Origin: Myxococcales bacterium
GTDB taxonomy: Bacteria; Myxococcota; Bradymonadia; REDH01
Direction: 5' to 3'
Assembly: GCA_018970625.1 (NCBI GenBank)
Contig: JAGWVZ010000055.1
Span: 1-12,293, forward strand
Length of the DNA stretch: 12,293 nt
The position numbers and the translations under genes were made by a program. Positions within the stretch are counted from its first letter, which is position 1. Each line of letters opens with the position of its first letter. The notes beneath the pieces were generated by a model, which did not search any database, had not been told where the DNA came from, and was given only the letters and a program-made list of their open reading frames with translations. Positions 1 to 7,345 of the stretch are shown here, one piece after another.

Positions 1-34
1 CGTTCTGCAGGGCGCTGCTCACATCTACCGCCGC

Positions 35-102
35 CCTGCCCACAACCTGTCCACAACCCGTCCACACCCTTTGTGAACAGCCTGCCCACAGCCTGCCCAC
101 AC
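35..102. repeat. Tandem 11-bp repeat array resembling DnaA boxes
   Basis: Five direct 11-mers can be read: CCTGCCCACAA (35-45), CCTGTCCACAA (46-56), CCCGTCCACAC (57-67), CCTGCCCACAG (81-91) and CCTGCCCACAC (92-102). Between them, 71-80 reads TTGTGAACAG, whose reverse complement CTGTTCACAA is a one-mismatch copy of the core in inverted orientation. The core [CT]TG[TC]CCACA resembles the DnaA box of high-GC bacteria (TTGTCCACA); CTGTCCACA differs from it at one position. The 11-bp spacing puts the sites on about the same helical face. The repeats are seen directly; the DnaA interpretation is inference. No AT-rich unwinding element and no dnaA or dnaN gene lies in the window, so an origin is not shown. 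Another multi-site regulator is possible. Confidence 0.5.
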
Positions 103-199
103 CCCCTCTTCCGTCGGCTATCGCCGCACCCGCTGGCTCATCACGCTTGACGGCGCACATCCGAAGCACCACGACGCCGACGCATCACGCAACATCATC

Positions 200-203
200 G
201 AGG
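200..203 (+). promoter_or_regulatory. Ribosome binding site GAGG deciding the hydrolase start
   Basis: GAGG ends 6 bases before the ATG at 210. The reading frame is open upstream to the left edge and has a TTG at 147, but the extra residues from there are low-complexity Ser/Thr/His and lie outside the fold. The Shine-Dalgarno position therefore supports the ATG at 210. An ATG at 206 is in another frame. Confidence 0.55.
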
Positions 204-209
204 GCATGT

Positions 210-758
210 ATGAAATCTGTTGTTGGCCTCCTGCACGGGAGGGAGGGAAACCCCGAAGGTTCAAAAGGCAGGTGGCTCTCGGAGCGCTACACCCTGCTCG
301 CGCCATGGTACCAGACCGAGGTGCTGGCCGACTCGGTGGCGCAAACCCGAGCCTGGTTCGAGCCCTGGCTCAACGGGCCCGTACAGGACCGCCCACAGGT
401 CATGATCGGCTCCAGCTATGGCGGCGCCGTGCTGCATGAGTTTGTGCGTCTGGGCATCTGGACAGGACCCACCGTCTATCTGGCGCCCGCGTTCATGCTG
501 CAACGCGAGCTCGGGCACTCCGTGAACGACTACGTCGCCAGCTCCACCCATCCAACCGTCATTATCCACGGCACTCCCGACGACATCGTCCCCGTGGAAC
601 ACTCCCTCGCGTTTCTTCGCACGCACCCGCAAACGCTCCTGATCGCCGGTCCCTGGTCACACCGACTCGGCGAGATCCTCGTCGATGGCACCCTTCCGTA
701 CGCGATCGCGCAGGCGCTGGCGCCTGTGTCCGAAGTGAAACAGGCTGAAAACGCCTGA
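210..758 (+). CDS. Small alpha/beta hydrolase (YqiA/RBBP9-like esterase)
   Basis: A 182-residue cytoplasmic protein with no signal peptide. It starts straight into the first beta strand and oxyanion-type turn (SVVGLLHGREGNPEGSK, residues 3-19), as in the YqiA/UPF0227 and RBBP9 groups of small serine hydrolases, which are also about 180-200 residues long. The nucleophile elbow is GSSYGG (67-72) with Ser69 as the likely nucleophile. The acid is probably Asp124 in HGTPDDIVP (120-128) and the catalytic His is His151 in WSHRL. The full triad is in the right order and spacing, so the enzyme is probably active on a small ester or thioester; the substrate cannot be told. There is little lid sequence. 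The gene stands alone: 87 bp separate it from the rhomboid gene, and the upstream region carries the DnaA-box-like repeats. The start at 210 is chosen from the GAGG site. Confidence 0.8.
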   Translation: MKSVVGLLHGREGNPEGSKGRWLSERYTLLAPWYQTEVLADSVAQTRAWFEPWLNGPVQDRPQVMIGSSYGGAVLHEFVRLGIWTGPTVYLAPAFMLQRELGHSVNDYVASSTHPTVIIHGTPDDIVPVEHSLAFLRTHPQTLLIAGPWSHRLGEILVDGTLPYAIAQALAPVSEVKQAENA

Positions 759-845
759 GCAGGCATTTACGCAGGGCCAAACCGACCACGGGGCTCGTTA
801 CTCATTCCGACAAACCCCACCCCTACTGAGCCAGCAGGAGCACAC

Positions 846-2522
846 ATGTCCAATATGCCCCTACATGGCGGCACACATTTCCTGACTCAGGCCGACCATG
901 CGTTCCAGAATGTTCAACAGTGGCTCACGTCCACGCGCTCTGGCTGGGCCCATCGCGTCCCACTCTCTTCGTGCTTTCCAGGCCTAACCGACAGCTGGGT
1001 TCAGAGCGACTTCGGGTTCCGTGGCAGGGTTCCGTGGAACGTCGTCGCACCGTGGCTTGTCACCCCCGCGATCGCCGACCTGACTGCCGCACAGGTCGCG
1101 ACAGCACTGGAAGCCGAACTACGAAAGTTTCCGCTGCTCCGGCATAGCCTCATGCACATTCATCTTGTCCTGATCTGCGACGGAAGAGTCAGCCCAACAC
1201 CACCTCCCGGCGTCTTCGACTTCCAGATAGTCAACAAGACAAAATTCATCGGCGTCTGCAGCGCCTTCGATGTGGCCACCGGGCAGTTCGCATTCGTGGG
1301 CGAACATCAGAAGAAGAGCGCCGATGAGCTGCTCCCCATTCTGCGTATGGGCCACGGACAAGCCCTGAATTTGTCGCAGTTCGGGCCCCTCGTGAACGCG
1401 ACACCCACCCGACCGGTGGCCGCGAAGTGGTTGATGGGCCTGATGATGGCCATTATGGTCGCGCAGTTTGCGTTCAGGGTCGACACCTCGACCGGGCTCA
1501 ACCTCTCGGTTGAAGATCTCATCAGCATGGGCGGCAACCTGCCCCCAAAAACACGCGGCGGCGAGCCCTGGCGACTGGCAACGGCAGCCCTGCTGCACAG
1601 CGGCGTCATGCACCTGGCGCTCAACCTCTTCTGCATCTGGGTAGCCGGCCGCTCACTCGAACGCCTGCTGGGGCGGCTCTGGTTTCTGGCTGCCTTCGCC
1701 TTCACCGCGCTGGCAGGCTCGGCGGCTTCGATGGCTTTCGGCTCCGACAACGTCGTCTCGATCGGCGCGTCAGGTGGTGCGCTGGGCCTGATGGGCCTGG
1801 GCGCCGTGGTCGCGCTGCGTCTGCGATCCTGGAACGGACGAAATCTGCTTCTGCTGCAGTCCCTGCAGATTCTGATCCCCTCGCTGTTCCTGATGCGCGC
1901 TCCCGACGGTTCGGCGGTCGATGTCGCCGCCCACGTCGGCGGTGCGCTCAGTGGCGTCGCGCTGGGACTCTTGCTGCGCCTGAAACCCGTCTGGCCTCAC
2001 GACGCCACGATGCCGCGCGCCAAAGGGCTGGCGCTCGCCTTCGCAGCAATCTTTGGCGCACTGGCCATCTGGGGCGCTCTGAGCGTCGTGTTGGCGTGGC
2101 CCGAAGAGACTGTCCGCATTCAGACCGCTCTGCAAAATCGAGAGCGCACGCAGCTCTGGACCAGCCGACTCATGCCCGACAACCGCGGCCCCGCCGTCGG
2201 AGAGACCTGGGACGATGTAGCCGACGAGTACCCCCAGGACCCCCGTGTCCTGGTCGCCCTGTCGGAACGTTTTTATCTGCAGGGCGACGCACAGGCAGCC
2301 ATCGAGATGCTGGAGCCGGCGTGGACCGACATCGACGTGGTGCGACCTCTCTTTAGCGCGCCCACCATGGGCGATGCGATCGCCCTCAACATGGCGCTCT
2401 ATTACGATCTGGCCGGGCGAACGGCTGACTCTCAGGCCGCTGCCTCCATCGCCTGCGCATCGACCGATCCGCAGATCATCGCGATTACCGGGCAGAACGC
2501 GATGTGTGCACCAACGCCATAG
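846..2522 (+). CDS. Rhomboid intramembrane serine protease with N- and C-terminal extensions
   Basis: A 558-residue membrane protein starting at ATG with AGGAG at 836-840. The rhomboid core spans about residues 194-380 and holds all the hallmark residues. PWR (241-243) is in the first loop. HSGVMHLALN gives His251, His256 and Asn260. GASGG gives the nucleophile Ser309, and AAHVGG gives the general base His363, followed by Gly-rich packing (GGALSG). Hydrophobic segments fall at about 194-210, 245-267, 278-298, 305-327, 332-350, 361-378 and 394-417. The last is an extra helix after the core, giving a 6+1 topology. Rhomboids cut the transmembrane helices of substrate proteins. Unusual features are the roughly 190-residue soluble N-terminal region with no motif I recognise, and a roughly 140-residue soluble C-terminal region (418-558). 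The latter includes an Ala-rich helical part resembling a degenerate TPR (about 465-535). The substrate is unknown. The family call is secure; the extensions are unassigned. Confidence 0.93.
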   Translation: MSNMPLHGGTHFLTQADHAFQNVQQWLTSTRSGWAHRVPLSSCFPGLTDSWVQSDFGFRGRVPWNVVAPWLVTPAIADLTAAQVATALEAELRKFPLLRHSLMHIHLVLICDGRVSPTPPPGVFDFQIVNKTKFIGVCSAFDVATGQFAFVGEHQKKSADELLPILRMGHGQALNLSQFGPLVNATPTRPVAAKWLMGLMMAIMVAQFAFRVDTSTGLNLSVEDLISMGGNLPPKTRGGEPWRLATAALLHSGVMHLALNLFCIWVAGRSLERLLGRLWFLAAFAFTALAGSAASMAFGSDNVVSIGASGGALGLMGLGAVVALRLRSWNGRNLLLLQSLQILIPSLFLMRAPDGSAVDVAAHVGGALSGVALGLLLRLKPVWPHDATMPRAKGLALAFAAIFGALAIWGALSVVLAWPEETVRIQTALQNRERTQLWTSRLMPDNRGPAVGETWDDVADEYPQDPRVLVALSERFYLQGDAQAAIEMLEPAWTDIDVVRPLFSAPTMGDAIALNMALYYDLAGRTADSQAAASIACASTDPQIIAITGQNAMCAPTP

Positions 2523-2532
2523 CCTGTGGTAT

Positions 2533-2549
2533 GACCAATTCCATTGGTC
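2533..2549. promoter_or_regulatory. Perfect inverted repeat, possible operator
   Basis: GACCAAT-TCC-ATTGGTC is a perfect 7-bp inverted repeat with a 3-bp spacer. It lies 10 bp after the rhomboid stop codon and 21 bp before the ATG of the GMC-associated gene. There is no T-run after it and the loop is only 3 nt, so it is not a typical terminator. Its position suits a dimeric repressor operator for the GMC-mutY unit, or a hairpin in the leader. The symmetry is seen; the role is inferred. Confidence 0.4.
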
Positions 2550-2570
2550 GCTCACCCCAGGATTCGCCAC

Positions 2571-3044
2571 ATGTCCGGTCCAACCACCCTCTCGCCTGGC
2601 AGTCACTGGGTCGACCTTGAAGCGCCCCTCGAGGTCGCTCCACCGACCGAGCCCTGGCTTCGCGCCGCCGCCGCCGTCGCCGAAACCATGTTTGCAACGC
2701 ACGAAGGGCCGGCGCCCGCAAACCGGGTGCACTGGATGTGCGAACACCTCGCTGATTTTCAGCGCCGCGTCGGCGGCATCGGCATGTTCACCTTTCGTGC
2801 CGCCCTGTTCGCATTCTCGTGGCTCGCGCCGCTGGTCGTGTTCTCACTCCCGCCCTTTCGGCGACTCGGCCACAAACAGCGCATGAACGCGTTGCACCGC
2901 TTCGAGCGTTCGCCCATTGGCGTGTCGGTCATGGCCGTCAAAGCCCTGCTCTGCATGGTCTACTTTGAGCACCCCGAGTCGGCTGCCCACCTGGGCTTTA
3001 CCGGCGGCTCGCTGCTGCCACTCCCCGACCGGAGCCAGCCATGA
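2571..3044 (+). CDS. GMC-oxidoreductase-associated small protein (split N-terminal region)
   Basis: A 157-residue protein. The ATG at 2571 is preferred over an in-frame TTG at 2544 because CAGGA (2558-2562) sits 8 bases upstream of it, and the TTG lies inside the inverted repeat. It has no cleavable signal. Hydrophobic stretches occur at about 75-94 (centred on AFSWLAPLVVF) and 118-131. The C-terminal part (RFERSPIGVSVMAVKALLCM, 110-129, then YFEHPE and LGF) resembles, from memory, the segment found directly upstream of the FAD domain in bacterial and plant long-chain-alcohol-oxidase-type GMC enzymes. Here it is a separate gene. Its stop overlaps the start of the GMC gene in an ATGA, so the two are translationally coupled and probably form a heterodimer or a membrane-associated complex. 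The family link is recalled, not searched. Confidence 0.6.
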   Translation: MSGPTTLSPGSHWVDLEAPLEVAPPTEPWLRAAAAVAETMFATHEGPAPANRVHWMCEHLADFQRRVGGIGMFTFRAALFAFSWLAPLVVFSLPPFRRLGHKQRMNALHRFERSPIGVSVMAVKALLCMVYFEHPESAAHLGFTGGSLLPLPDRSQP

Positions 3045-4585
3045 GCGGCACCATCGAACAGGGTCGAAACTTCAATGGCCCCTTCACCGACGAGTGCGAC
3101 GTCGTGGTCGTCGGCTCGGGAGCCAGCGGCGCCGCCACCGCCGCCGTACTGGCCGAGTCCGGTCTGCGGGTCATCATCGTCGAGGAAGGCCCCCACATCG
3201 ACTGGCGTGACCACGCCCGCATGCGACCCTCTCAGAGCATGCGCGCCGTCTGGCGAGAAGGCGCATTCTCGGCTTCCGTCGGCATCGGCGACAACCCCGT
3301 CGTCAACGTCACCATGGGACGCGCCGTCGGCGGCTCGTCCACCATCACCGGCGGTGTCTGCTTTCGCACCCCCGAATATGTACTCAACACCTGGGAGAAA
3401 GAACGCCGGCTACCCTCGCTCACACCCGCCAACATGGAGCGGTTCTTCGAACAGGCCGAGTCCGACAGCAACGTACAGACCGTGCCTGTACACCTTCGCT
3501 CCCGCTCGACTACGCTCTGGGACAAGGGCGGAAGCACTTTCGGCGCAGAACTTAAGCCTACGCGCCGAAACATCACCGAATGCCATGGCTGTGCCCAGTG
3601 CAACTTCGGCTGTCCCGAGGGTCGCAAGTGGTCGGTCGACCGCACCTATCTGCCCCGCGCGCTCCGCGCCGGCGCCCGCATCATCAGCGACTGCCGCGTC
3701 GACCATGTCACCACCTCCGGCGGCGCGGCAACCGGCGTCACCGGCGTACTCCTGAACCGCGACCTCAAACCCGGCGACGCCTTCACCATTCGCGCCAAAC
3801 GCGTGGTGCTCGCAGCCGGCGCCGCGCACACACCGCTCCTGCTCATGCGCTCCGGCATCGGCAAACGCTCGGGACAGGTCGGCAAAAACATGACCCTCCA
3901 CCCCTCCATCCGCATGACCGCCCGCTTTCGCGACCCCGTCATCGGCTGGCAGGGCGCCATGCAGAGCGCTTACACCGACGCCTTCGAGCACGACGGCGTC
4001 ACCCTTATCAGCGTCTTCATCCCGCCCGCTGCCATCATGGTCGGCGTACCCGGATTCGGCCCCGAGCTCATGGACCGCGCAGCGAAGTTCCCGCACCTCG
4101 CCATGTTCGGCGGCCTCATTCACGACGACGCCGGCGGTCGCATCTGGAAAATCCCCGGCCGCGAACCCCTCATGACCTACCATGTCGCCCGCGACACCCG
4201 GCCCCGCTTCGCCACCGCCCTGCGAAAACTCGCCGAAGGCTACATCGCCGCCGGTGCCGAAGAGCTCTACCTCCCCATCCTGGGCCATCCGCCCGTCACG
4301 CCCGGGCAGTTCCGACGACTCGACGTCGAAAAACTACCGCTGCGAAAGTGGGAAGTCTCGTCGCAACACCCCATGGGCACCTGCCGAATGGGCGCCGACG
4401 CCGCCCACTCCGTCGTCAATGAATGGGGACAGACCTGGGACGTGCAAAACCTCACCATCGTCGACGGCTCGACCGTCCCCACCAGCCTCGGCGTCAACCC
4501 TCAGCTCACCATCATGGCGCTCTCGCTCCGCTTCGCCGAACACCTGCGCGAGCAGTTCGCGCGACCTGTCGCCTCGGCTGCCTGA
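3041..4585 (+). CDS. GMC family FAD-dependent oxidoreductase
   Basis: A 514-residue flavoenzyme that oxidises an alcohol, with FAD as cofactor. The dinucleotide-binding motif GSGASG (25-30) follows a hydrophobic strand and is closed by the acidic end of the second strand (IIVEEG, 45-50). The GMC signature region is MGRAVGGSSTITGG (92-105). A conserved loop carries CHGCAQCNFGCPEG (181-194). The second FAD-contact strand reads RVVLAAGAAHTPLLL (254-268). The C-terminal active-site block has SQHPMGTCRMG with His443, VDGSTVP, and NPQLTIMAL with Asn486; this is the His/Asn pair of the family. The length is normal for bacterial members. The Cys-rich loop and the upstream partner point to the long-chain alcohol oxidase/dehydrogenase-like branch rather than choline or glucose dehydrogenases; that narrowing is inference. 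It has no signal peptide. It overlaps the partner gene by 4 bp and lies 22 bp before mutY, so all three are probably co-transcribed. Confidence 0.9.
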   Translation: MSGTIEQGRNFNGPFTDECDVVVVGSGASGAATAAVLAESGLRVIIVEEGPHIDWRDHARMRPSQSMRAVWREGAFSASVGIGDNPVVNVTMGRAVGGSSTITGGVCFRTPEYVLNTWEKERRLPSLTPANMERFFEQAESDSNVQTVPVHLRSRSTTLWDKGGSTFGAELKPTRRNITECHGCAQCNFGCPEGRKWSVDRTYLPRALRAGARIISDCRVDHVTTSGGAATGVTGVLLNRDLKPGDAFTIRAKRVVLAAGAAHTPLLLMRSGIGKRSGQVGKNMTLHPSIRMTARFRDPVIGWQGAMQSAYTDAFEHDGVTLISVFIPPAAIMVGVPGFGPELMDRAAKFPHLAMFGGLIHDDAGGRIWKIPGREPLMTYHVARDTRPRFATALRKLAEGYIAAGAEELYLPILGHPPVTPGQFRRLDVEKLPLRKWEVSSQHPMGTCRMGADAAHSVVNEWGQTWDVQNLTIVDGSTVPTSLGVNPQLTIMALSLRFAEHLREQFARPVASAA

Positions 4586-4607
4586 AACCCTCGCCCGAAC
4601 GGTCCTC

Positions 4608-5747
4608 ATGAGCTCACCGCTGACCGTCCCTACCGCTACACTCAACGACATTCGTAACAACCTCGTCGCGTGGTTCCGCGCCGGACACCGCCCCATGCGC
4701 TGGCGCGACACCCGCGACCCCTACGCCATCTGGGTCAGCGAGATCATGCTGCAGCAGACGCGCGTCGACACCGTCATGCCCTACTACCTCCGCTGGATGC
4801 AGCGGTTCCCCACCCTTCAGTCGCTCGCCACCGCCGATCTGCAGGACGTCCTGCAGCTGTGGCAGGGCCTTGGCTACTACTCGCGCGCCCGAAACCTGCA
4901 CGCCGGTGCCCGAGCGGTGGTCGAACGTTTTCAGGGCGTCATGCCTTCCGACACCGACGCCCTTCTCAGCCTCCCTGGCGTCGGACGATACACCGCCGGT
5001 GCCATCGCTTCGTCCGCGTGGAATCTCCCCGTGCCGCTGCTCGACGGCAACGTCATGCGCATCCTCACCCGGCTCTTCGACCTCGACGGCGACATCACCA
5101 GACCCGCGACCCAACGACAACTCTGGATGCTCGCCGAGCAGCTGGTGCACGGCGAGTCGCCGCGCGACCTCAACCAGTCCATGATGGAGCTCGGCGCCAC
5201 CCTGTGTTGTCCGCGCAACCCCGCCTGTGACCGCTGCCCGGTCAACGCCGAGTGCCTGGCGCTGGCGAACCACACGGTCGAGCAGCGCCCTGTAAAAAAG
5301 AAGGCTGCGCCACCGCGCGAAGACGAGTGGGTCGCCCTCGTCTGGCGCACTCCGGACGGCAGCATCTGGCTGGCGCGACGCCCTGACGAGGGCCTTTGGA
5401 GCGGGCTGTGGGAGTACCCCATGCTACGACACAAAGACGCACATATGTGGGTCGAATCGAATCAGGCAGGCGTGATGTGGTTTGATCCGGTCGTGCATGT
5501 GCTGTCGCATATTCGCATGACCGTTACGCCGCTGCTGGTGCAGGGCGACGCCCGCGAGTTTCCGCAGACGGAACATGGCTACGTGGACGTAAAGCCCTTT
5601 GCGCCCGGGCAGCCGCTGCCACCCCGGTCACGTCTGATGGAGCGCATCGACGACGCGCTCGCGGGACAGGCGATCCTGAGACTCCCCGGCGACGACGACA
5701 TGCCTGCGCGGACAAAGACCCCGCGGGCACGCAAGAAGCGCGATTGA
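4608..5747 (+). CDS. mutY: A/G-specific adenine DNA glycosylase MutY
   Basis: A 379-residue base-excision repair enzyme that removes adenine mispaired with 8-oxoguanine or guanine. Catalytic Glu45 lies in SEIMLQQT (44-51). The helix-hairpin-helix is LPGVGRYTAGAI (122-133), with Tyr128 at the position that is Lys in endonuclease III. The catalytic Asp146 is in LLDGNVMRIL. The [4Fe-4S] ligands are Cys200, Cys207, Cys210 and Cys216 in the exact C-x6-C-x2-C-x5-C spacing, with an extra Cys201 beside the first. A basic linker (about 225-238) leads to the NUDIX-like 8-oxoG-sensing domain (about 239-355), which has the LSH motif at 299-301 (FSH in E. coli). The tail (366-379) is rich in Lys and Arg. 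The frame is open far upstream inside the GMC gene, but homology begins only after the ATG at 4608. No strong Shine-Dalgarno is seen there, which suggests read-through from the GMC gene 22 bp upstream. Codon choice changes near 5.45 kb. Confidence 0.96.
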   Translation: MSSPLTVPTATLNDIRNNLVAWFRAGHRPMRWRDTRDPYAIWVSEIMLQQTRVDTVMPYYLRWMQRFPTLQSLATADLQDVLQLWQGLGYYSRARNLHAGARAVVERFQGVMPSDTDALLSLPGVGRYTAGAIASSAWNLPVPLLDGNVMRILTRLFDLDGDITRPATQRQLWMLAEQLVHGESPRDLNQSMMELGATLCCPRNPACDRCPVNAECLALANHTVEQRPVKKKAAPPREDEWVALVWRTPDGSIWLARRPDEGLWSGLWEYPMLRHKDAHMWVESNQAGVMWFDPVVHVLSHIRMTVTPLLVQGDAREFPQTEHGYVDVKPFAPGQPLPPRSRLMERIDDALAGQAILRLPGDDDMPARTKTPRARKKRD

Positions 5748-5787
5748 CCGGCCGCGACGGCGTGCTACACACCGCGCACCGTTCGCT

Positions 5788-5802
5788 GGTGATGACATCA
5801 CC
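5788..5802. promoter_or_regulatory. Perfect 15-bp palindrome upstream of miaB
   Basis: GGTGATG-A-CATCACC is a perfect 7-1-7 inverted repeat in the 105-bp gap between mutY and miaB, 50 bp before the miaB ATG. It has no following T-run, so an operator is more likely than a terminator. A weaker pair, GTGGGC (5806-5811) and GCCCAC (5827-5832), lies just downstream and could pair as a leader hairpin. The symmetry is seen; the binding factor is unknown. Confidence 0.4.
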
Positions 5803-5852
5803 CCCGTGGGCGGGACGGGCGTGGTAGCCCACCTTTGTCTGGAACGAACCCC

Positions 5853-7238
<1,386 letters not shown>

Positions 7239-7260
7239 CGACAGTCACGTGGCAGCGACG

Positions 7261-7289
7261 TTGACCCGCGCGCGCACACCACGTACCAC
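7261..7289 (+). promoter_or_regulatory. Weak sigma70-like promoter candidate for the lipoprotein pair
   Basis: TTGACC (7261-7266) and TACCAC (7284-7289) are separated by 17 bp, in the 107-bp gap before the first lipoprotein gene. The -35 matches 5 of 6 positions, the -10 is poor. A CACGTG palindrome (7247-7252) lies just upstream. This is a suggestion from spacing only. Confidence 0.22.
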
Positions 7290-7305
7290 CCTCCCTGTAC
7301 ACATG

Positions 7306-7329
7306 GGGATTCCCCCGGGATTTCCCCGG
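7306..7329. repeat. Two overlapping 13-mers, period 11 bp
   Basis: GGGATTCCCCCGG (7306-7318) is followed at an 11-bp offset by GGGATTTCCCCGG (7317-7329). Each is itself a near palindrome (GGGATTCCCC type). They sit 17 bp upstream of the lipoprotein start and downstream of the weak promoter candidate, where a regulator could act. The repeat is seen; the function is unknown. Confidence 0.35.
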
Positions 7330-7345
7330 CTGCCCAGGACTCCCC

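Noticed and set aside
1..75. A gene running off the left edge, on the minus strand (GTG starts, readable stretch VVGRAAVDVSSALQN) or ending on the plus strand in frame 2
   Set aside because: The readable pieces are too short and coincide with the 11-bp repeats, so coding cannot be supported.
147..209. Earlier TTG start for the alpha/beta hydrolase
   Set aside because: The added 21 residues are not part of the fold, and a GAGG site correctly spaced for the ATG at 210 favours the shorter form.
741..764. CAGGC-N7-GCCTG-N2-CAGGC possible terminator hairpin at the hydrolase stop
   Set aside because: The stem is only 5 bp, overlaps the coding end, and is followed by ATTTAC rather than a T-run.
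1770..2747. Long minus-strand open frame (325 codons) over the rhomboid 3' half
   Set aside because: It is rich in Gly, Arg and His, has no recognisable motif, and overlaps conserved rhomboid catalytic sequence on the other strand. It is a compositional shadow.
3410..4288. Minus-strand open frame (292 codons) over the GMC gene
   Set aside because: It is a low-complexity Gly/Ala/Val/Asp translation antisense to clear GMC motifs.
3580..4422. Plus-strand Arg/His/Pro-rich frame inside the GMC gene
   Set aside because: It is a frame-shifted reading of C-rich codons, and the product is an implausible Arg/His polymer.
4182..4607. Upstream extension of the mutY reading frame into the GMC gene
   Set aside because: The extra 142 residues are Ser/Pro/Arg-rich and out of frame with GMC. 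MutY homology begins only after the ATG at 4608.
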